Source: Nonomuraea sp. (GTDB taxonomy: Bacteria; Actinomycetota; Actinomycetes; Streptosporangiales; Streptosporangiaceae). From it: 23,460 bases of DNA. Below the pieces are notes generated by a model. The model searched no databases and had not been told where the DNA came from. It was given only the letters and a program-made list of their open reading frames with translations. Where the stretch lies: positions 1 through 23,460 of the forward strand of contig JABFVJ010000246.1 in assembly GCA_013362835.1 (NCBI GenBank), read 5' to 3'. The position numbers were made by a program, and so were the translations under genes. How positions within the stretch are numbered: the first letter of the stretch is position 1; the number at the start of each line of letters is the position of its first letter. This document shows, piece by piece, positions 7,929-14,694 of this stretch.

Positions 7929-9089
7929 CTACCTAACCACTTTTCGGGCCAGGACAGAATCCCAGATCGCCACGCCCCAAATAATGACCGTGGCTGCCAC
8001 GGTCATCGCCAGGGGAGGCAGGCCGAACGGCATCAGCGCACCCATCGCGAGGATCGCCAGCACCCGGTTGACCGGAACGTAGCCGAAGACGGCCCGCTTG
8101 AACATGGCGTGCCCGGCCAGGAAGAGCATCGGACCGCCCAGGACCATCGCGGCCGTCCACCACGATCCGTGATGGTGGTGGAGCGGGTCGGCGATGGCCA
8201 GCTCGTCGCCGACGGCCGAGACGATGATGCCGGCCACCATCGGCAGGTGGATGAAGGTGTAGGCGGAGCGCCCGAGCCTGCCGGGGTCGTCGGAGGCGGC
8301 GATGCGCTCGGCGGCGGCCTCCGCCGTACGGTCGAAGTAGATCCACCACAGGCCCACGCTGCCCAGGAAGGCCACGACGAAGGCGGTCAGCGGCAGCGCC
8401 TCGAAGTGGTCGCCCAGGGTGGCGCCGGTGACCAGGATCGACTCTCCCAGCGCGATGATCACGAACAGCTGGCAGCGCTCGGCCATGTGGCCGCCGTCGA
8501 TGGTCCAGTCGGCCGTCACCGAGCGGCCCATGAAGGGCGTGCGGTAGCCGTGCCAGGGCGCGGTGTACTCCACGACGACGGCGGCGGCCCACAGCACGAT
8601 CTGGAGCGGCTGCGGCGCGACCAGGGCGCCGGCGATCCACAGGACGCTGGAGACCAGCATCCAGGCCAGCACCCGCATGAAGACCCGCTGCACGGCCTCG
8701 CCGCGCGACAGCAGCGTGACCGCGATCGTGCGGCCGATCTGGATGGCCATGTAGCCGCCGGCGAACCAGAACGCCCCGGCCTGGGAGGTGAAGGCCTGCG
8801 GCACCGCCGCCGCCATCACCAGCCCGGCCAGCATGACGCCGACCAGCACGAAGCGGATCGCCGGGTGGTCAGGGTGCAGGTAGTTGGTGGTCCACGTGGT
8901 GTACATCCACGCCCACCAGACCGCCAGCAGCAACAACGCCGTCTGGCCCAGCCCGCCCGGGCTCAGGTGCTCCAGCAGCAGGTGCGACAGCTGGGTGATG
9001 GCGAAGACGTAGACGAGGTCGAAGAAGAGCTCGATGGGGGCGACCCGGCCGCCCAGGCCGCTTCTCGATCGCAGGATCTCGGCCGGCAC
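7929..9089 (-). CDS. LtrA family (low temperature requirement protein A) membrane protein
   Basis: A 386-residue protein of about ten or eleven membrane helices. The opening GLGGRVAPIELFFDLVYVFAITQLSHLLLEHL is the LtrA signature, and AERCQLFVIIALGESILVTG in the middle is also diagnostic. The family is named for a Listeria gene needed for growth in the cold; its biochemical activity is unknown. Residues around HHHHGSWW near 310 form a His cluster, probably in a loop. The GTG at 9087-9089 is preceded by GAGGAG. The gene lies directly upstream of the desaturase (50-base gap) and the sensor kinase/regulator pair on the same strand. The neighbourhood suggests a role in membrane or cold adaptation (inference). 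Confidence 0.88.
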   Translation of the reverse strand: MPAEILRSRSGLGGRVAPIELFFDLVYVFAITQLSHLLLEHLSPGGLGQTALLLLAVWWAWMYTTWTTNYLHPDHPAIRFVLVGVMLAGLVMAAAVPQAFTSQAGAFWFAGGYMAIQIGRTIAVTLLSRGEAVQRVFMRVLAWMLVSSVLWIAGALVAPQPLQIVLWAAAVVVEYTAPWHGYRTPFMGRSVTADWTIDGGHMAERCQLFVIIALGESILVTGATLGDHFEALPLTAFVVAFLGSVGLWWIYFDRTAEAAAERIAASDDPGRLGRSAYTFIHLPMVAGIIVSAVGDELAIADPLHHHHGSWWTAAMVLGGPMLFLAGHAMFKRAVFGYVPVNRVLAILAMGALMPFGLPPLAMTVAATVIIWGVAIWDSVLARKVVR

Positions 9090-9110
9090 GGCTCACTCCT
9101 CGCATGACGG

Positions 9111-10238
9111 TCAAATCGGCGCAGCAGAGCCTAGCCGGTAGACCGTCACGGGTCGCTGGAGGGCGGTGATGTCCTGGCCGGGGTCGCCGTCGAAGGCGAC
9201 CAGGTCGGCGTCGAAGCCGGGCGCGATCCTGCCCTTGCGGTGGCCGACCCGGCAGACCCGGGCGGCCCGCGTGGTGATCGCGCGCAGCACCTCGAGCTCG
9301 GACCAGCCGAAGTCGGTGAGCATCTTGGCGCCGTGCGGCAGCACCCCGTGCGGTTTGGGCGGCCCGATGCCCGCGTCGGTGCCGATCACGAAGTCCACGC
9401 CGTGCTCGCGGAAGGCGGCGATGACGCGCATGATGCCGGGCAGCCGCTTGGCGATGCTGGGCGGCGGCGGGCCGCCGAGGGGCACCATGCCCGCGGTGAC
9501 CGAGACGACCGACCCCGCCGCCACCAGGCGGGCGAGCAGCTCGTGGTCGGGCTCCGCCGACTCCTCCGTCATGAACGAGCAGTGCTCGATCGTGTCGAAC
9601 CCCGCCTCGATCGCCTGCGCGATGCCCTCGGCGCCGTGGGCGTGCCCGGCGATCGGCAGGCCGTGCGCGTGCGCCTCGTCGGCGGCGGCCTTCGCCTCGG
9701 CCAGGGTGAACTGGGGCAGGTGCGAGTGGGTGCCCGCGGTCATCTCGCCGCCGGTCAGCATCATCTTGACCACGTGCGCGCCCCGGCCGGCACGTTCCCG
9801 TACGGCTTCGCGCACACCCTCCTCGCCGCTCACCTCGCCGCCGAGGAACCAGCAGTGGCCCCTGACGGTGGTGATCGGCGGACCGGCCGCCAGCACCTCG
9901 GGCCCGCCGTCGAGCCGCAGCGCCAGGAAGGCGCGGTCGCCGAGGTCGCGCACGGTGGTCACGCCGGCGGCCAGGTGCCGGGCGGCCGATCGGCGCATCA
10001 GCTCCAGCACCTGGGCGTCGTCGAGCTCCGCCAGGGTGGCGACGGGATCGGGCCCCGCGTCGAAGGCCAGGTGGACGTGGCAGTCGATGAGCCCGGGCAG
10101 CAGCGTGGCGTCGCCCAGGTCGACCTCGGCCGCGTGGCCGGGAGCGACCTGGACGACACGTCCGCCGTGGACGGTGACCACCTGGTCGTCCAGGAAGTCA
10201 TGACCGTCGAACAGGCGGCGGGCACGAATGGTGAGCAT
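9111..10238 (-). CDS. Amidohydrolase superfamily enzyme (imidazolonepropionase/prolidase-like)
   Basis: A 375-residue metal-dependent hydrolase. An N-terminal beta domain leads to the metal motif LIDCHVHLAFD with His54 and His56. Lys158 (HVVKMMLTGG) fits the carboxylated bridging Lys. His199/His201 (IAGHAHG) and His219 (TIEHCSF) come next, and a GTDAG motif provides the catalytic Asp. The C-terminal GRIAPGFDADLVAFDGDP returns to the beta domain. Members hydrolyse cyclic amides or peptide bonds, such as imidazolone propionate or Xaa-Pro dipeptides; the substrate here cannot be assigned. No signal peptide is present, so it should be cytoplasmic. The ATG at 10236-10238 has a GGAAG just upstream. 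It sits 21 bases before the LtrA-family gene and may belong to the same transcript. Confidence 0.88.
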   Translation of the reverse strand: MLTIRARRLFDGHDFLDDQVVTVHGGRVVQVAPGHAAEVDLGDATLLPGLIDCHVHLAFDAGPDPVATLAELDDAQVLELMRRSAARHLAAGVTTVRDLGDRAFLALRLDGGPEVLAAGPPITTVRGHCWFLGGEVSGEEGVREAVRERAGRGAHVVKMMLTGGEMTAGTHSHLPQFTLAEAKAAADEAHAHGLPIAGHAHGAEGIAQAIEAGFDTIEHCSFMTEESAEPDHELLARLVAAGSVVSVTAGMVPLGGPPPPSIAKRLPGIMRVIAAFREHGVDFVIGTDAGIGPPKPHGVLPHGAKMLTDFGWSELEVLRAITTRAARVCRVGHRKGRIAPGFDADLVAFDGDPGQDITALQRPVTVYRLGSAAPI

Positions 10239-10282
10239 GCTTCCAGCGTGCTCCTGCCGTGGCCCGGGCGCCTGAGTACGGA

Positions 10283-10495
10283 CTACTCAATCGCCAGGCG
10301 GTCGAACAGCTCGATCGCCGCCTGCCGTACCTCCTGCGGTGCCAGGCCGTCGAGCGTCTGCCTGGCCTGCTCGGTGTCGCGCGTGGTGGCGCAGGTGATG
10401 GCCACCGAGTGCGCCGCCACCCGGTCCAGCGAGCCGGCGGGGGCTCCATCGGCCAGCCGCTGAGCCTCCTCGGCCAGGTCGAGGTTGTTTCTCAC
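10283..10495 (-). CDS. Small helical protein, unknown function
   Basis: A 70-residue protein beginning VRNNLDLAEEAQRLADG and ending ELFDRLAIE. It is acidic, probably all helical, with one Cys and no signal peptide or membrane segment. I recognise no family. The GTG at 10493-10495 was chosen because AGAGGAG (plus-strand ctcctct at 10501-10507) lies five bases upstream; an in-frame TTG at 10508-10510 would place the ribosome site inside the gene. It lies 29 bases after the trpD stop and 44 bases before the amidohydrolase gene, on the same strand as both. Confidence 0.65.
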   Translation of the reverse strand: MRNNLDLAEEAQRLADGAPAGSLDRVAAHSVAITCATTRDTEQARQTLDGLAPQEVRQAAIELFDRLAIE

Positions 10496-10524
10496 GTCTG
10501 CTCCTCTCAAGGGTCCTCATTGCA

Positions 10525-11535
10525 TCACCTGAGCCCCTGGAGAATCCACCGCTCCAGCGTGGCCGCCGCCCTGCCGTCGTCGATCGCGGCCGCCGCCCTG
10601 GTGAGTGCCAGGCAGAGCCGCGCGGTCAGGTCGCGTGGTTCCGGCGCTCCTTCGGCCGCCACCAGCGCGGCGGCGGCGTTGAGGAGCACGATCTCGCGCA
10701 CGGGGCCCGGCTTGCCGTCGAGGAGCTCGCGGGCGACTCTGGCGTTCTGTACGGCGTCGCCGCCCCTGAGCTGGTCGGGCGAGGCGCGCCTGATGCCCAG
10801 GTCGGCCGGGTCGAGCCGGGTCTCGGTGACGGCGCCGTGCCGTACCAGCCAGATCTGCGACGGCGCGCACGTGGTCAGCTCGTCGAGGCCGTCGTCGCCG
10901 CGGAAGACGATCGAGGAGCATCCGCGCCTGGCCAGCACCTCGGCCACGGTCGGGGCCAGACTCCGGTTGGCGACGCCGACGGCCTGGGCCGTGGGCCTGG
11001 CCGGGTTGGTCAGCGGGGCCAGGAAGTTGAAGACCGTCGGCACGCCCAGCTCGCGGCGGGCCTTCGAGGCGTGCCTGAGCGCGGGGTGGTAGCGCGGGGC
11101 GAACAGGAAGCTGATCTCGGCGTCGGGCCTGGGCACGGCCTCGATGTCGATGCCCAGCTCTTCGAGCAGGTCGGCGGCGCCGCACAGCGAGGAGGCCGAG
11201 CGGCCGCCGTGCTTGGCCACCCTGACCCCGCAGGCGGCCACGACGATGGCGGCCATGGTCGAGACGTTGACCGTGTGGGCCTGGTCGCCGCCGCTGCCGA
11301 CGATGTCGACCAGGTCGCCGTCGAGGTGGAGCGGGGTGCTGTGGGCCAGCAGCGCGTCGGCCAGCCCGGCCAGTTCCTCCGGGCTCTCGCCCTTGGCCCT
11401 GAGCGCGACGGCGAGGCCGGCGATCTGGGCGTCGGTGGCCCGGCCGGCGACGATCTCGTTCATCGCCCAGGCGGCCTGCTCCCTGGTGAGCGGGGATCGG
11501 GCGAGCAGGTGGGTCAGAAGGGTCGGCCAGGTCAT
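10525..11535 (-). CDS. trpD: Anthranilate phosphoribosyltransferase
   Basis: A 336-residue enzyme for the second step of tryptophan synthesis, transferring phosphoribosyl from PRPP to anthranilate. The PRPP-binding glycine loop reads DIVGSGGDQAHTVNVST (usually GTGGD), followed by RVAKHGGRSASSLCGAADLLEELG (usually KHGNRAASS) and PTVFNFLAPLTNPARP. The N-terminal helical domain and full length fit the family. Two positions differ from the usual motifs: Ser for Thr in the glycine loop, and Gly for the Asn of HGN that contacts anthranilate in known structures. The ATG at 11533-11535 follows GGAAAGG by eight bases. Upstream lies a trp attenuator (11582-11658), which independently supports the assignment. 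The other trp genes are not in the window. Confidence 0.93.
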   Translation of the reverse strand: MTWPTLLTHLLARSPLTREQAAWAMNEIVAGRATDAQIAGLAVALRAKGESPEELAGLADALLAHSTPLHLDGDLVDIVGSGGDQAHTVNVSTMAAIVVAACGVRVAKHGGRSASSLCGAADLLEELGIDIEAVPRPDAEISFLFAPRYHPALRHASKARRELGVPTVFNFLAPLTNPARPTAQAVGVANRSLAPTVAEVLARRGCSSIVFRGDDGLDELTTCAPSQIWLVRHGAVTETRLDPADLGIRRASPDQLRGGDAVQNARVARELLDGKPGPVREIVLLNAAAALVAAEGAPEPRDLTARLCLALTRAAAAIDDGRAAATLERWILQGLR

Positions 11536-11581
11536 CGCAGAGCCTTTCCGTCGTCAGCGGCGAAGGCGCCCACAAACGACG

Positions 11582-11658
11582 ATGGCCGCCTCACCGGGCG
11601 GCCATGGTGATGAACCGCCTCAGGGGGCGTGCCACCAGGAGGTGCGGTTCACGATCAT
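11582..11658 (-). promoter_or_regulatory. trp transcription attenuator (leader with 1:2, 2:3 and 3:4 pairings)
   Basis: Read on the minus strand, the leader peptide gene is followed by mutually exclusive stems. Stem 1:2 is an 8-bp perfect pairing (11644-11651 with 11611-11618), in which arm 1 lies within the leader codons just before the two Trp codons. Stem 3:4 is a 9-bp perfect hairpin with a six-base loop (11597-11605 with 11582-11590), the putative terminator, about 46 bases before trpD. Antiterminator 2:3 pairs 11615-11619 with 11597-11601 (GGCGG with CCGCC, extendable by two G-U pairs). A ribosome stalled at the Trp codons would cover arm 1 and allow 2:3; free passage would allow 3:4. 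The bases after stem 3:4 are only weakly T-rich, as is common in high-GC actinobacteria. Confidence 0.85.
11620..11658 (-). CDS. trpL: trp leader peptide (12 residues, two adjacent Trp)
   Basis: A 13-codon frame encodes MIVNRTSWWHAP followed by TGA. The adjacent Trp codons lie at 11632-11637. Two successive Trp codons in so short a peptide, just before paired hairpins and 84 bases upstream of trpD, is the classic design of a trp leader peptide: scarce charged tRNA-Trp stalls the ribosome and prevents termination. The ATG at 11656-11658 overlaps the TGA stop (11655-11657) of the FhuF-like gene as ATGA, so ribosomes finishing that gene could restart here. No strong ribosome site of its own is visible beyond AAGG about ten bases upstream. 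Confidence 0.85.
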   Translation of the reverse strand: MIVNRTSWWHAP

Positions 11659-12392
11659 GCCCGTGACCTTAGCACCTCGCGGTAGGCGGCGAGCCGGTCG
11701 TCCCGGCTGGTGAGACAGCAGCTCGCGCAGAGGCCGCCGTGCTCGGCCGTGTAGTAGAGGCAGCAGGATTCGCGCAGGTAGAACAGGCCTTCCCGCTCGC
11801 CCTCGCGCAGGCGTACGAGCTCGCCGAGCGCGGCGTACTCCGGCGGGCAGGCCGCGACGAACGCCTTGTGGGCCCGTTCCCGCTGCTCGACGTCGGCCCC
11901 GCGGGCGCCGCTGAACGCGGCGGCGCAGCCGTGGGTGATGCCGCCGCGCAGCTGGTGCGGGCTCGCCTTGGTGGCCAGGTGCAGGGCGGCGGCCAGCGGC
12001 TCCAGATGACCATGGACGATCTGCCCGACCAGGTGGTCGACGTCGCCGCTCTCGACCTCTTCGCGGCGCACCGCCACGCCGTCGAAGCCGTGTTCCTCGC
12101 CGGGCAGCACCAGGACGTTGCCGGGGCGCAGATCCGGCCACCGTCCGTGAAGGGCCCATGACAGGAGGGCGGCAGCGGTGACAGTTCCGGCATATACCGC
12201 CATAACCGTCAGCGCGGTGGCGTGCGCTGAGACCTGGCCGCTGGCTACCCTTTCGGCGTCGAGTACGGCTGCCAGTTCGGGGGAACGATGATCGAGCAGT
12301 CGGTCGGCGGCAATCCACCCCTCGCCGGGTTCGGGGACGACCTGGAGCCGGTAGCGCTCGCCGTACGAGGCCAGCGACCGATAGATGTCCAT
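11655..12392 (-). CDS. FhuF-like [2Fe-2S] ferric-siderophore reductase family protein
   Basis: A 245-residue protein. Its C-terminus has the motif CC-x10-C-x2-C (CCLYYTAEHGGLCASC), the iron-sulfur signature of FhuF-type ferric siderophore reductases, in which two adjacent Cys and two later Cys hold a [2Fe-2S] cluster. The N-terminal part, with a hydrophobic helix near 55-80, is the variable region of this family. The ATG at 12390-12392 is preceded by GGGGG; the frame is open 22 codons further upstream, but that would run into the divergent lipoprotein gene start. Its stop overlaps the start of the trp leader peptide. The neighbouring divergent gene encodes a substrate-binding lipoprotein, so a link to uptake is possible. 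Cytoplasmic reduction of imported ferric chelates is inference from the family. Confidence 0.8.
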   Translation of the reverse strand: MDIYRSLASYGERYRLQVVPEPGEGWIAADRLLDHRSPELAAVLDAERVASGQVSAHATALTVMAVYAGTVTAAALLSWALHGRWPDLRPGNVLVLPGEEHGFDGVAVRREEVESGDVDHLVGQIVHGHLEPLAAALHLATKASPHQLRGGITHGCAAAFSGARGADVEQRERAHKAFVAACPPEYAALGELVRLREGEREGLFYLRESCCLYYTAEHGGLCASCCLTSRDDRLAAYREVLRSRA

Positions 12393-12415
12393 GTTGATAC
12401 CCCCGGGAGGTTCCT

Positions 12416-13816
12416 GTGTGCCGACGAACCTTAGCATCGCTCGTGCTCGTCGCCGCACTCGCAGCCTGCGGCTCCGAGGAGGCGGCGCCCCAGGCGGACC
12501 CGCCCGTTCACCTCACGATCGCCGTGTCGGCGGGCTTTCCCAAGAACAGCGAGCTGGTCTTCGACTCCCTCGTGATGGCCAAGGGCGACGACGTGCTCCC
12601 GCTGCTGGCCACGGCCGTCGCGGCCGAGAGCAACAACCGGATCTTCAGTTTGCCGCTGCGCAAGGGGGTGACCTGGCACGACGGCAAGCCGCTCACCGCC
12701 GACGACGTGGCGGCCAGCCTGCGACGGGCGGGCGTGCAGCAGATCCAGAGCGTCGTGCCCAACGGCGACAGCGTCACCGTCAACCTGAAGGCCCCCGACC
12801 CCGAGTTCCCCCGGCGGGTCCTGGCCCGTACGCCGATCATGCGGCCGGGCGACACCACGACCGGCACCGGCCCGTACAAGCTGACCGCCCCCGACACCCT
12901 CACCGCCAACCCCTCCTACTTCGGCGGCAAGCCCCAGGTCGCGACCATCAAGGCGACGGTCATCCCGCAGGCGGCCGCCCAGCTCTCGGCCCTGCGCGCC
13001 GGCAAGGTGCACCTGATCGCCCACGCCCTGCCCGCCCGGCACGTCGAGGAGCTCAGGAAGCAGGACCAGATCGGCGTCGCGCAGGGCACCGAGTTCGGCG
13101 CCACGACCCTGACGTTCAACACTGCGCGGCCGCCCTTCGACCGGCCGGAGGTGCGCCGCGCCATCGCCAGGGGCGTCGACGTCGAGGAACTGGTCAACAC
13201 CGCGCTCTACGGCCAGGGCACCCCCGGCAGCCCCGGATTCGTGCACATCGAGTCGCCCTTGCAGGGCATGCCGCAGCCGCTGCTGTTCGACCCCGAGCAG
13301 GGCAGGCGCGAGCTCGACTCGCTGGGCGCCAAGGCCGGTCCCGGCGGCGTGCGGATGCTGGAGGGCAAGGCCATGCGCTACCGGCTCATCATCGACTCCG
13401 GGTCGTCGGAGCGGCTGCGCGCCGCCGAGCTCATCCGCGACAAGCTCCACGAGATCGGCATCGCCGTCGAGGTCAAGCCCGTCGCGGACGTGCGCAAGAT
13501 CAGCGCCTACGACCTGGCGCTGCGGGAGTGGCCCGCACCCGTCCAGCTCAGCGGCGCGGGCCTGTCGTGGATGCTGAACACCGCCGGCTTCGAGAGCCCG
13601 GCGCTGCGGACCCTGACCACCTCGCCCGTCCTGCAGACGCGCATCGACGCGGCTGGAACGCTACAGAACCAGATCGCCCAGCAGGTGCCGTTCCTGACGC
13701 TCTACTACCCGTACGGCTCCTACGCCTTCCGCAAGGACGTCTACGACGGCTGGCGCTGGCAGAACGGCGCGACCCTGCTGAACCGGCTGTCCTTCGTGGA
13801 GTACGAGCTCGACTAG
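12416..13816 (+). CDS. ABC transporter substrate-binding lipoprotein, family 5 (peptide/nickel type)
   Basis: A 466-residue secreted lipoprotein. A short basic start (MCRRT) and hydrophobic core lead to the lipobox LAAC with Cys18, predicted to be lipid-modified and anchored outside the membrane. The segment LRKGVTWHDGKPLTADDVAASLRR is the hallmark of SBP family 5 (DppA/OppA/NikA type), and GTGPYKL is also conserved. It is somewhat shorter than the usual 500-550 residues. No permease or ATPase genes adjoin it, so it is an orphan binding protein; the ligand is unknown. The GTG at 12416 follows GGGAGG. Its start lies only 23 bases from the start of the divergent FhuF-like gene. Its TAG stop shares the palindrome ctag with the stop of the convergent FGE gene. 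Confidence 0.88.
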   Translation: MCRRTLASLVLVAALAACGSEEAAPQADPPVHLTIAVSAGFPKNSELVFDSLVMAKGDDVLPLLATAVAAESNNRIFSLPLRKGVTWHDGKPLTADDVAASLRRAGVQQIQSVVPNGDSVTVNLKAPDPEFPRRVLARTPIMRPGDTTTGTGPYKLTAPDTLTANPSYFGGKPQVATIKATVIPQAAAQLSALRAGKVHLIAHALPARHVEELRKQDQIGVAQGTEFGATTLTFNTARPPFDRPEVRRAIARGVDVEELVNTALYGQGTPGSPGFVHIESPLQGMPQPLLFDPEQGRRELDSLGAKAGPGGVRMLEGKAMRYRLIIDSGSSERLRAAELIRDKLHEIGIAVEVKPVADVRKISAYDLALREWPAPVQLSGAGLSWMLNTAGFESPALRTLTTSPVLQTRIDAAGTLQNQIAQQVPFLTLYYPYGSYAFRKDVYDGWRWQNGATLLNRLSFVEYELD

Positions 13817-14691
13817 GAGGCGCAGCGGAAGCCCATGTGGCCGGTCGCGGAGTCGGGGGTGTTGGCCGTGCGGGCGGCGACCCGGTAACGGTTGCAGTAG
13901 GAGTCGTGGCACATGTACGAGCCGCCCCTGATGACCTTGTGCGAGTCGTCCCAGGAGTCGCTCGTCCACTCCCAGACGTTGCCGGAGACGTTGTAGAGGC
14001 CGTAGCCGTTGGGCTGGTACGACTTGACCGGCACCGTGCCCCTGCTCGGGGCGGCGGGGAAGGGGCCCTGCCAGATGTTGCAGCGTTCGCGCCCGTTCGG
14101 CGCGAGCTCGTCGCCCCAGGGATACCTCTTGCGCTCCAGCCCGCCCCTGGCGGCGTACTCCCACTCGGCCTCGGTCGGCAGCCGCTTGCCCGCCCACGCG
14201 GCGTAGGCCCCGGCGTCGTGCCACGACACGTGCACCACCGGATGGTTCTGCCGGTCGGCCACGCTGGACCCGGGACCCTCGGGCGCGCGCCACGTCGCGC
14301 CCTCGACGCCCACCCACCACGGCGCCTGCGGCACGCTCGCGTCCATGATCCCGTGCCTGGCGAACTGCCTGAACACGAACGACCAGCCGATCCGCTCTGA
14401 CTCGGTGACGTAGCCGGTGGCCTTCACGAACGCCGCGAACTTGGCGTTGCTCACGCACACCGGATCGATGAGGAATGGCTCGACCTCGACCGCCCTGACA
14501 GGCCCCTCGCCGTCCTCCGGCCTGGCCAGCTCGTCGTCGTTGCCCATGAGGAACGTGCCGCCGGGGACGCGGACCATCCCGCGCGGCTCGGGGCCCCGCC
14601 TGACCGCCATCGGGACGGACGGCACGGCGACGGGGGGTTCGCGGCCGGGGCCGCAACACGCGTGCTGGTGGTTGTGCGCAGACACGCGCAC
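13813..14691 (-). CDS. Formylglycine-generating enzyme (SUMF1/FGE family)
   Basis: A 292-residue copper-dependent oxidase of the FGE-sulfatase fold, which turns a Cys of CxPxR-type sulfatases into formylglycine. The active-site pair is present as Cys261 and Cys266 in RGGSYMCHDSYCNRYRVAAR. Other family signatures are VRVPGGTFLMG (40-49), NHPVVHVSWHDA (149-160), LPTEAEWEYAARGG (171-184), YPWGDE and GNVWEW. Between GNVWEW and RGGSY it appears about 20-25 residues shorter than typical actinobacterial FGE. The N-terminus holds an unusual His/Cys-rich patch (HNHQHACCGPG, residues 6-16). The start is GTG at 14689-14691, or GTG two codons later, three bases after the stop of the upstream ATPase gene. 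No sulfatase gene is visible in the window. Confidence 0.9.
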   Translation of the reverse strand: MRVSAHNHQHACCGPGREPPVAVPSVPMAVRRGPEPRGMVRVPGGTFLMGNDDELARPEDGEGPVRAVEVEPFLIDPVCVSNAKFAAFVKATGYVTESERIGWSFVFRQFARHGIMDASVPQAPWWVGVEGATWRAPEGPGSSVADRQNHPVVHVSWHDAGAYAAWAGKRLPTEAEWEYAARGGLERKRYPWGDELAPNGRERCNIWQGPFPAAPSRGTVPVKSYQPNGYGLYNVSGNVWEWTSDSWDDSHKVIRGGSYMCHDSYCNRYRVAARTANTPDSATGHMGFRCAS

Positions 14692-14694
14692 ACC

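Noticed and set aside
11655..12458. Upstream start of the FhuF-like gene
   Set aside because: The extra 22 codons overlap the start of the divergent lipoprotein gene; the ATG at 12392 has a G-rich ribosome site.
12385..14400. Long plus-strand open frame of 671 codons across the lipoprotein and FGE genes
   Set aside because: It is Arg/Ala/Pro-rich with no family match, and it crosses two well-supported genes on both strands.
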